NCBI RefSeq assembly: GCF_963855985.1
Contig: NC_087107.1
Coordinates: forward strand, 7,750,001 to 7,814,000
Origin: Ostrinia nubilalis
Lineage: Eukaryota; Arthropoda; Insecta; Lepidoptera; Crambidae
DNA length: 64,000 nucleotides
Direction: 5' to 3'
Shown: in pieces, positions 49,238 to 60,300 of the stretch
How positions within the stretch are numbered: position 1 is the stretch's first letter
How the letters are laid out: every line of letters begins with the position of its first letter
Made by a program: the position numbers and the translations under genes
The notes under the pieces: model-generated
The model's database searches: none
What the model was told of the DNA's origin: nothing
Seen by the model: the letters and a program-made list of their open reading frames with translations, nothing else

Positions 49238-51072
49238 GCTTTGCTTTAAAAATATTTATTTTATAATCATAATTTTAACTTTTTACTGATGAGGTCCATT
49301 TCAGCTAAGCAAATCACAAGAACGTAGACAAATAAAAAGCTATCGGTGAGTTAAGGGAAAGCCTCTTAAATAATACGCATACACGAAGGCATTATAAAAT
49401 TTATAAAAAGTAAAAAATATCATTCACAGCATTGACTACCAGTCACGTACCTACAGTAACAAATCTTCAACGTCCAAGAAAACTCAAAACTAAAACTAAA
49501 ACAAAATAAAAATTAAATGTATGTCAATAATAAAAAAAAATTACATTGATTTTTAATTTACTCTGAAAAATAATTAAATGACTTCCATGCTTTTCACAGC
49601 ACGAACTATTTTGTAATTAATTAAATAAATAAAAAAGTTTTGCTACTGCTTTCAATTATTCATCATTCTACTTTAATCTAAATTGAATACAACAAAATTA
49701 CATTCACTATCATTAATATAAACAATATAAAATACTCACACATACATACCTCCAGATATAAACACATTTGATGATTTCTAAATACACCAGAAGATAAATG
49801 AACTAGTTTGATTAGCTAATTATTCGTCCTCTTTATCAGGACTTTTATTTTAAGAAACAGACATTTCTTTTACACCCGGAAGGTATGTATTTTATACATT
49901 TCCAAGTACCAACATTCAATAACAATATAGACTCAACATGAGTCAAATAACATGTTGAATATCAATCCAACTTTAATATAGTCTGTTATCTGTAAATATA
50001 TAAATTGTATATTGTGTAAATATTCGTCACAAGGCACCTCCGTTTGTACTGAACAGAAATCAATTGTCGGCAATTATATTGTATTATGAATATGGAATAT
50101 AATTATCGATATATCGTCAAATGTATAAAAATATATGTACAAAACTTATATCTATGTACATGGCACGTATTGGCTTCTTCAATTTATTTAACTAATGATA
50201 ATTTGAATCTCTACTTTTATAGTTGTTTACATACAATTACATTTATAGTATTAGAATTTACTTATATAGTTTTAGTTTTAATGGCACTGGATTTTACTTA
50301 TCAAACTAACCACAGCTACTTACTTACTTTGAATCGCATACATAATTTTAAAACATTTTTTCTCACACAAAATGCTCATCAGAGATCCACCACACCTTGA
50401 GTAACAAAAAAACTCACTGTTAGTAAAATCCACGATCAATAGGAATTATACATTGTATCAAGATTCGATTTGACCATGATTGTCACAAAAACTCATATTA
50501 ATTTAGATGAAAAACAATAAAACTTAGGGTTATCATCACAAACATCGTTTTACATACATTTAAGTACAAAATCGCACGTTTACTTCTTAACACAACCTAA
50601 CAGAATCATCAGAACACAGCCTGAGATTCAATCAAGTAACAAATTAAATATGATATGTATTGATTTAACACACACTTCATTTATAGTTCCAAAAACAACC
50701 AGGTTTGATTTTCATACATTCATAGTTATTAAACTAGAGAGTAACTCCGTTATGTATGTATGTACATCTACGGGATAGTAATAATCACCTAAGTGAATAG
50801 ATTTGAAATCATCCATCGATACCATTTTCACTTGAACTGGACGGTCTTCTGAAACTTCAATTATATTGAGTTGAGTCCCTCATAATCACTTTAAAATACT
50901 GGCATTAGTGAAAGCGAAGGACATAGTAATTTTCAGGTGTTATCACATTGTTATATGGCGTGGACGTGTATTGTAGAATCTCGTTGAAAACACACAAGAC
51001 CGTACGTCATTTGTACGTACGCCCCACTTACGCCCCGCGTCAATGTGAATCCACCTTTACATCTTCAGTACT
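49238..51072 (-). other. Probable 3' UTR of the semaphorin-5-like gene
   Basis: About 1.8 kb of AT-rich sequence lies between the stop codon and the first good minus-strand AATAAA followed by an oligo(A) run. No coding frame or known repeat is visible here; the 104-codon plus-strand frame at 50086-50400 has AT-driven composition and no domain. The extent is inferred from the poly(A) signal alone. An earlier signal near 49846 is also possible. Confidence 0.35.
49255..49260 (-). terminator. Candidate polyadenylation signal AATAAA for the semaphorin-5-like gene
   Basis: On the minus strand AATAAA is followed about 18 bases later by an 11-base A run (49227-49237). The spacing suits cleavage, but the A run is genomic and such hexamers are frequent in this AT-rich DNA. 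Confidence 0.25.
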
Positions 51073-51309
51073 TTAATAAAACTTATCTTCTTCAGTGTCC
51101 AAATTGCTTTTATTATTTGGCTGGTTGGAGTGCCTCCTTAACGTTCCCATGGAATCGTACTCATTAGCTATGGCCTTAGGATACAGCTTGGGGGTGGTCA
51201 TGGCGGTGTTATGGTTGTTGGCGTTGGCTATGTTGTTGCTTTTGGAGAGGATGATGCCGCTGGTGCCGCCGATGCCCGTGAAAGAAGGCTGGCGTTTCGC
51301 TTTGCGGGG
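51073..51309 (-). CDS. Sema5c: Semaphorin-5-like terminal coding exon: cytoplasmic tail and stop
   Basis: The exon follows TTTGTCTACAG and runs 79 codons to a TAA at 51073-51075. It begins PRKAKRQPSFTGIGG, passes a serine- and asparagine-rich linker (SKSNNIANANNHNTAM), then a short ordered-looking motif ANEYDSMGTLRRHS, and ends NLDTEEDKFY. No enzyme domain is present, so this is an adaptor-type tail with possible tyrosine and serine phosphorylation sites; that is inference. Frame and phase agree with the upstream exon. The plus-strand open frame over the same bases is its shadow. Downstream sequence is AT-rich and looks like 3' UTR. Confidence 0.82.
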   Translation of the reverse strand, partial: PRKAKRQPSFTGIGGTSGIILSKSNNIANANNHNTAMTTPKLYPKAIANEYDSMGTLRRHSNQPNNKSNLDTEEDKFY

Positions 51310-54300
51310 CTGTAGACAAATAACAAGTTTAAAATAATATTCAATTCAAGATTAGTATCACTTTTTTTAAAGGTAGGCTATTTTGCCAATTAAGAACCAG
51401 ATAAGTACCAATCGAGAACCAGACCAAAAACGATAATACTCGTAGATTTTCATAGACGACATTTATTTTTATATACTTAGATGGAAATCCTTGAAATCAA
51501 TCAGAAAAACGATTAACATTAAATGTCTGGAAATTATTAGTGATCATTGAATTGATGACTTTTACATCAAAGTAAGGCCCTTGTCTTACTATTTTTAGTA
51601 TCGGCCGTTTGGTGTAATGGTTGTAGTAGTTCGAAACGGACTACTATTCCGGAGGTAGCGGGTTCGATTCCCGCACAGTACAAACATTTGTGTGCATGAA
51701 CATATTTGTTTGTATTGGACTGGGTGTTTTCTATGTATAATAAGTATGTATTTACAAAAAAAAAGTATTTAAGTATGTTTATATCCGTTGTCTAGTACCC
51801 ATAGTACAAGCTTTGCTTAGTTTGGGACTAGAAGCGCAGTGTAAAATGTCCAAGGATATTTATTTATTTTATTTTAGTTGAAATGGAACGCGAAAGTTTG
51901 AAATCTTATAAAATTCATCAATTCTAAAAATAAGACATAATTATTCCCCTTCTCAATTTCTTTAGTAACTTTCTCGAACACTATAATCCGGACCTTTTCA
52001 TGGCGAGAATGAATGAATAGGCATTTGAAGGGCAGGTACCTACTCGTATGTGAGTATTTCTCAAAAAAAATGTACATTTTGAAAAAAAAAAGTGTGCTTT
52101 GAAACAGTTCAAAAGTTTTATATTTATAAATCATCACACAAAAAAAACACACACACAATTTTGAAGGATGAATATTAATCTTTAAGATAACGAAGAATTA
52201 TAGCTATAATCCTACTTATTACCAAATATTTAGATATTTTAAAAATAGTCCTTTTTTACCTTTCATACAAAAACCTGTTTGCCACCCTAGCTTTTTCATG
52301 TGTTTTTGTTTCATAAAATGCGATACGTAACTAAATTATTGTAAATTTCTTTGTATTATCGTTCTACAGTAATCGCAGTTTCTGTATCAAATTGATTTTC
52401 TATGGGGTGTCATAATGAATTGGCAATTTAAAGCAAAAAAACAAAATGAGTCGCTCTCATTTACTATTTCGTTATTTACTCTTTAGTTACGATTATTTCT
52501 ACTTTCCCATGGTTTCTGAACAATTCCATATTTTTTTTACACGGACAACAATAGCTGCACTCTGAATGGCTGTTGGCCTGACGTCTCCGCCATTAAATCT
52601 ATCGCGAAAATCAGTGAAAACGTGTGTGTTTTGAGGGATTACTTTTTCGTAACAGGAAGTAAAATCAGCGATTTTATATAGAACGATAAGTCTTCATTTA
52701 ACTATTTTTTGTAATACGTGTGGTACGAACATTTATTAAGCTTTTATATTTGCTTGTAACAGCTTTTATCAAAAAAATACTTGTTTCTGATCTCATTTTG
52801 TCTAATATTTCGTAACGTTTTTTACGAATTTCGTTACGTTACGAAAAAGTACAACATAGTGCTGAGTGTATACTGTTATTACCTGACTAAGCATAGTAAT
52901 ATTCACTACTTAGTTTATTTCGAAAAATATAGAGCGTCAATAACAAAAGGATTGGATACTATCTGCTTTACAGAAGTGCCACCAGCAAAAAATAATAAAA
53001 TAATTTAGATTACGTTTTTATGTGATTACTTCTTTTGTTTTTTTAGGAATGCCGCCAAAAACCAATGCCGAAAGGCAAAAAGCTTACAGAGAACGACTCA
53101 AAATGGATAAACATGATGGAACATAAATAATTTTATTAAAATAGTATGAATGATTACTCCCTTATTTTATTTCTAACCCCTTAATATTACCCCGTATGTG
53201 GGTGCATACTTACAAATATTTCGAATTGAATAAATGAAGAGCATTCACAATATTTCGCCAATGTATAACAAGCCTTATGGCCTTACTATTTCGTTACTAC
53301 CGTTTCGTTACGTACATTTTTTTTGAGAAATACTCATGTACAGTCGCGGAATGAAAAGGTTCGTCACCTTAGTGTCGGTTTTCGCTTGCACTAGGTACTG
53401 TAAGAGTCAAACCTGCCAACATAACAGTGCAAGAAACAGTGCTGCTAACATTTAAATAAATGTGACGTTTGCTAACGAAGAAGGTTTTGCTTATTTTTCT
53501 ATCCCATCAGTGCAATGTTACAAAATGTATTTTTTTTTATTTAATAGAAATAATAATGGCAGGTTGAACCAACAAGAAGGTTTTAGTTTATCAATCATAA
53601 TAATCTTCTTGACAAGATAAATGTCAAACTTTAATCTGAATAATTTTGAACTTTACCGACTAACAGTTAAAGATTATTTTCTCTAACTCGAGATTATTCT
53701 GTAACATAGTTTCAAAAGGTAATATGTGCTCGCGATTCGTTGAAGGAATCAATTTGAAAACTGACGAACCTTTTCATTCCGCGACTGTACCATCTTACGA
53801 TCATATTCACAAACGATGCTTGCTTAAGAGAAGCAGAAAATCGAACGCACAGCGTTGAATAGAGCCTTGTGATTGGTTCATGTGTCACCCTGTGCGTCCA
53901 CGCACACTCTGAGACCTCGTAGTAATATTTGTGAATACGGGCGTTAGACTGCATCTTACTTAAATCAGGTGCGATTACGGTCAAATACCTACCTGCCTTG
54001 TTCTGGAAACAATACCAAAGTCAACTTACCACTTCCTTCAAAGGCACAGTGACGTAACTGTTTTGTTTAGCAGTGATATAGTGCGGGCTGGAAGGCACTC
54101 TAGTGCGCCGGTGCCAAGGGAATCTTGACCCTCGGCGCTGGGCGAAGATTACGCACGCCAGGCAGGAGAGGCAGCCTGCGAAACGATATAAAATTAATAT
54201 CTATGCGAATATTAGGTATTAGGACCCGGCGAACTTCATACCGCCTATGTTTATTAGAAATAATGTAAGATGGTGAAATATTTTTTCAAAGCGCTCTAGC

Positions 54301-57300
54301 AGTTTCGGAGCCAATTCAAACAATCAAATCTTTGCTCTTCGTTAGTGTATTAGTGGACTGTATGGATTCTACTACTAATTAATTGGATTTGATATTAGTT
54401 CCGATCGGTGTTGTGAAACTTAAGTGACCTACTTTAAATTTTGTGTAAAATTCTGTACAGAATCACATCATCATTTGTTTAAAAAATCCTAAAACAATAA
54501 TTCTTCCTACATAATAATACCTAATGTACTTCTGTAATTCTAAGCAAATTCTTGAAACATGTAAGATTATTTCATAATATAACAGTTACGTTTAACAAAT
54601 TAAATACATAATTACAAATTAATTCGTTTCCGATCCCCAGTACTTGAGCAAGTTTAAAAAATTTACAAATGGATTAAAAACGTTATCAACTGTAAATAAC
54701 AGAAAGACATAATAAAAACTTGTAAACTTCATTAATAATCTAAAATGGCTTCCTCAAAAAAATGTGGTCAAGTTGTGCCTTAACCATTTTATGTGTTCCA
54801 TCCTTGTCAAGGGGAGTGCTAACCGTCTCTCCTTTCAATAGACACGATGGTAGAGCATGAAAATTTTCTTATATACTAACCACGATAAAAAACTTCGACA
54901 CCGCGATGCAGGTATTTTCATAATTTTTTAGATATAATGACATAAAACATGTAAGCTGTAACTATTTACAGAAACCTACTGCAATTAGAAATCGAATAAA
55001 TATCAAATCTAAAAGCAATAACATTATTTTCAAATATTAAATGCGAAAAACATGAGTTGACCTACATTTTCATTACACTAACGCCATCTGTGGACAACTT
55101 TTCGAAACTGTATCAAAAGCTAGTGCCTTGATAACACATGGATGTCGCATAGATAGCGGGTTCCTAACTGGTTTATTTACACAATCGTAAGGTAGATAAT
55201 AAAAATCGTGATTTGTCCCAAGAATAAATTAAACAATCCACGTCTCTAGAATTTCGCAACTGTAATAAAAAACTACTGAAATGGTATCAATCAAAGAAGC
55301 TTCAATATCATAAATATAATTTCTGTTTACAAGATATTTGGAGCATTTTATTGACATTTTTATTAGTTAGTTTAAGAATTTGTCACACTGGATTCGTCCC
55401 TGTCCTTTTATTCCCTGACCTTCCTTTTGTCTTAGTTCAAATACATGATGCAGGCTGCGTTCACTTTGACCTGACCGCAGAACGCAGAACGCCTTGTCAT
55501 GCATAAAAAAAAATTAACACTTACCCCTTACTAATTACACGCTTGTTAAACAGTGTTTTGTTGGTATGGAAATGAATGACATTTTAAAAGTGTTTATCGA
55601 TCGTGTAACTTTTTATTAGTAAAGGAGGAGGAACACGTTGGACGCCACGCGGCTCACCGGTGAGCCGCGAACAATACAATGAAGAATGTTCACTAATTTT
55701 GTTTTTTAGCGTTCTGTATTCTCTGTTAAAAATAAAAAATACACGTGAAAGAATTATTTCGATACGTTAATTAGTTTCCAAGATATTGAATTTTAAAAGT
55801 GCGGGCGGCGGCCGGCCCGCCATTTTATGCGCGTGACGTCATATTACAACGACTGGCTCATATTTGTATGGGTGGAATCTTGCAAACTGAACATTTGCAG
55901 GAATTAATTAACTTTTATGACTATTAAGACTATCTTATCATACTCGTTTCTTTCCTGAAAAACTTTTGTATTTTTTTTATTTCTCTTTTAATTTACTAAA
56001 ACTAATATGAATTAGTTCTTAAATTTTTAGTCTCCTTCCTTTAACTACTCGTAATTAATTATGTAACATAAGACCCACTTCCAGGCAACCGATTAAGCTG
56101 AAATTTCGCAAACACATGTGATTTGGATGACCATGCAATATTATGATGACATGGAGCTGATCTGATGATGGAGCTGGAAGGTGGCCATAGGAACTCTATA
56201 ATAAAACGACTTAAATGCATCGAGTTTGGGCTCGTTCGTTTTGTATTGATGAGTATTTTAATTCTATATAGTAATCGGGGTCTATAGTCTTTTTCACGTA
56301 AGATGATCCGTATGACGTTTCGAGTTTGAAAGTTATAGAGATGTCACATAACTAAACCATAGCGATTTATCTATCGATTGTTTTCTAAGAGTTAGTAAAA
56401 CCTACTTTTAGAGAAATATTTTGTATAGGTGTCATTTAACAAAAAACATGTTTTTTTTTAATTACAAATATTTTTGTAACAATTTTTTATTGATAATATT
56501 CAAATTACATGGACTTCGTGTTCAAAAAAACGTTTCCTAAAAAGTACTGGCTCTATTTCTTTAAATTAAAAACTATTAATTTATTTTCAATGCTTTTATT
56601 AAAGTCAACAATCGAAAAATATAGTTGATTTTTGTGATGTTTTTAATAACTAAGTATTCACTGCAATCGATTAATGAATCTATTTTGTAATCGATTTTGT
56701 TATACAACATATACCCCAGCACTAAATCTATTCCGTTTCACACATTGCGTACATTAAATAAAAAATATTTTTACATCGTATTTAATTAAAATATAATCAA
56801 TAGACTCAGATTTTACTATGTATTTCAAGACAAGTGGTTAATTTTTTTTTATTATATTGCTAATACAATACAAATATTTTTTCAAAAATATTCTGCATAT
56901 ACAGTATGCGTAATATGGATAACCTTGAAGTGTCATACGGATCATCTTAGGTGAAAAAGACTATAATGATGGAGCTGGAAGGTAATTCGCAATAAAACGA
57001 CACAATCGCATCAAGTTTGGATTTGGTTCAATTTTAATTTATGTGATGGGTCTGGGTGTTAATATGTATAATAAGTTTGTATTTACAAAAAAAAATATTT
57101 AAGTATGTGGGTGTTTCTCTGCTATTTGGAAAATCGTCCATACAAGACTGTCCTGAAGTAATTTTATTAAATGTTGAGAAATTTTGTTAACGAAATTCAG
57201 GGCAATAGTAATTTAAATACATATCTAAAAAAAGCCCACACATTTTCCCCTTAGTTTTTGGGTTATTGGCGATTTTTCGCAAAATTGCGACAGGGGACTG

Positions 57301-60300
57301 TTGCAACCACCCAGGGGAATGTCTTATGGACAAAAACAATTAGTATTTTTCTTTGAGTAAACAAACTCTTTATTTTTCTTTGCCATTATAAAAATATGTA
57401 AGTTTTTGAAACAAAAAATATTATTATTAAAACAAATATTACTAATTTATAATGACTTTTCTTAAGCCTAATAACAGTAGCATTAAACTTAACGAACAAT
57501 TAAGTTTTAAGACTTAAATTGTATGACACTAAAGTCAGTTTTTATAATAATGAAAAATGTAGTATCCTGCTAGTTTAAGGTTAAACATCTATTTAAGTTT
57601 ATAATAGAAAAGTTTCAAGCCAATATTGTCTTTTCTGAGCTATATTTAAAGTATTTTTAGAAACAATATTTTGTGAGGCAGAAAAGGTCTCATACGCACT
57701 GTAAAGAAGTTCAATATTGACTCGAAAAGACCTCATACGCACTGGCTGAAAGTCTACGAAAAATGGTTTCGCAGTGAGCGTGTTAATACTGGGACGTGTA
57801 AAAGGATTTTCGGAAAACGAAGGACGAAATTATTATGCTAAAATAAGTTATAGAAACCAAATCAAGCAGAAAATTTTGCCCCCACTGGGAATCAACCCGG
57901 AACCTCTGGGTCTGAAGCAAGTGGTGTAACACTAGACCAGTATTCACTGTCTCAGGAAATTGCCACTTTTTTGTGAGGGGACCATAGAGAAGATACTAGA
58001 TCATAAAAGTACAATTAAGTTTTAAGACTTAAATTGTATGACACTAAAGTCAGTTTTTATAATAATGAAAAATGTAGTATCCTGCCTTTTAAAACAGAAC
58101 CAAAAAATACAAAAAGTAATAAACAAAAAACATTATTACTGCTATTTTTGTTTTTTGACCCCGTTTCTGGTGAATGTAATATTGAAACGCTATTCTTGTT
58201 ATTTCGTGTTGGGTCAGATGATCTTAAAGGCGCCTGATGTTCTTCTGCGAAATCTTATGAATCAGATGTAGGTATTTTCCCTTCCGAAATTATTTGTTCA
58301 TCATCATCATCATCATCATTTCAGCCATAGGACGTCCACTGCTGAACATAGGCCTCCCTCAAAGACTTCCATGTTGATCGATTCGTAGCGGCCTGCGTCC
58401 AGCGCCTTCCTACTACCTTTATAATGTCGTCGGTCCACCTTGTGTACCGTAAAACGCAGCGTGGGACGTCCACGCGGCCTCCACTACAGAACCTTGCTGC
58501 CGATGGGCCATCAGTTCTGCGTACTATGTGCCTTCCTATTGCCACTTCAGCTTGCTAATCCGTCGGGCTATGTCACCGACTTTATTTCGTTTATGGATCT
58601 CCTCATTTCTGATTCGATCTCGTAAAGAAACACAAATTATTTGTTATGTCTTCATGACTTTCTTTTTTGCACGAAACTTAGCACAGTGCTCTCTCCAAAC
58701 CTTTTTTACAGCCTTATGCTCACGACAACTCATATCTTTAACTGATTTTATTTAAAGTTTTTCTTTTTTCTTCTTTTTTTCAATTTTTCTTTTAGGGTAA
58801 TGTTTCAAGTCGATGATATCATAATTGCACAGCTATACGTTTTTGTTCTAAAAATTCTTCTCATGTTTCGCGTAGCTTCTTTTTCGGTGCCATTTTGAGA
58901 TAAAACCTACTAAAAAGACGTTATTTTAGTGGTCAAAACCTAGGAAAACAGTAGTATGAACAGTTCCCTGTGGTATGAACAGTACCCTGTGCTATGAAAT
59001 GACAGGGGACTGTTCGCCAGGGGAATGTTATTTTTACGTGAATACTTCATAAAACAATATCATTTAAAAACATTAAAATAAACGCAACTTATGTGGCTAC
59101 ATACTAGAAGATTAATTCATTTAAACAAATTGTCGTTATTAAAACTCTTAAAATAGTAAAAAAAAGGCTCACCAGGGGAATGTTTTCACTGACGGCCGAG
59201 ACGCGTGGTTCACCAGATGACGCAGTAGTAGCATTAAACAAAATAGCGGCTGCCCGCTAGCTACACAACTGAACAACCTTAACACCTATTGCGTTCCGTT
59301 TCGCGATCTAAGTGCTTTGCGCCAAAACTAAATATGACTTTAAACCGGTTTTAAAATTTTAACAGGGGAATGTTTTAACAATTTGAGGACAGCATTCTCA
59401 GAAGGATATTTTGATTAAAATTATATTGTAAACATTGTTTGTGATGTATTAAGATGCTAACTGTTATTGTTAATGTATTTGGATATTTTTTATTCAAATA
59501 TCAACAGCAATAAATTAAATATTTGTAACAATATGTGTAATTCTGGAAAAGGGACGTACCAGGGGACTGTGATTTGAGACGTTTGAGGTTATTTATTCGA
59601 ATATTCCATGATTAAATTACTAAATATGCTATGTCATGCTAAGAATACCTAATTCTATGTTGGTATTGATACAAAAACCTGAGAAATTTTAAGGTTTACT
59701 ACATAAATTTAGCTTGGGACAGCGATTTTCCATTTAGTGGAGAAATGCCCATGTTTATATCCGTTTTCTAGTGAGCGGACGCTGTGAATGTACGTCACAC
59801 GGGGTCACGTGACCGTCGGCGGGACTCAATATTTAAGCGAACTTTGAATGCCTATAAAATCATAACTACTGGGTATTTTTGAATGAAATAAAAACTTATG
59901 TATTTGTAAATGTAAAAGCTTAACTGTAACATAGGTTTCAAGTGATTTTGCATACCTAGTAACATTCTCAATTTCCATTGTGTCTAGCATCTCGGCGTTC
60001 AATGTGTTATATATTATTTTAGCTGGTATTATTAAATGCATCATCAATAACATCGTTTCAGCCATAGGACGTCCAATGCTGAACATAGACATCCCCCAAT
60101 AATTTCCACAAAGTTAAATGCTTACCCATAACAAAAGCGGCTACCACGCAGCCGACGATGCTGGCAACACTCATTGACTCCTCTGACATCGTGACGAACG
60201 ACGCCATCTCCACGTTCTGGCTGTAGGCTGGCATCGCGTATAGTTCTGAAATGAAAAATTGTTTTATTAGGCTTGCAGCAAAGTACCACTCATTACCTAC

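Larger units (their letters stand above)
57290..59580. mobile_element. Decayed element marked by repeated CAGGGGAATGT / CAGGGGACTGT motifs
   Basis: CAGGGGACTGT occurs near 57294, 59004 and 59560; CAGGGGAATGT near 57313, 59022, 59174 and 59363; and inverted ACAGT(T/A)CCCTGTG forms near 58958-58985. The basic-protein relic at 58644-58893 and the truncated RTE copy lie inside. The spread suggests one old DNA transposon with repeated binding sites. The outer ends are not defined. Confidence 0.4.

Noticed and set aside
50086..50400. 104-codon plus-strand gene
   Set aside because: Composition follows the AT-rich 3' UTR, with no domain, and it lies antisense to the semaphorin transcript.
51602..51682. 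Stand-alone tRNA gene
   Set aside because: A and B boxes are present but the acceptor stem does not pair, and the sequence runs straight into a SINE body.
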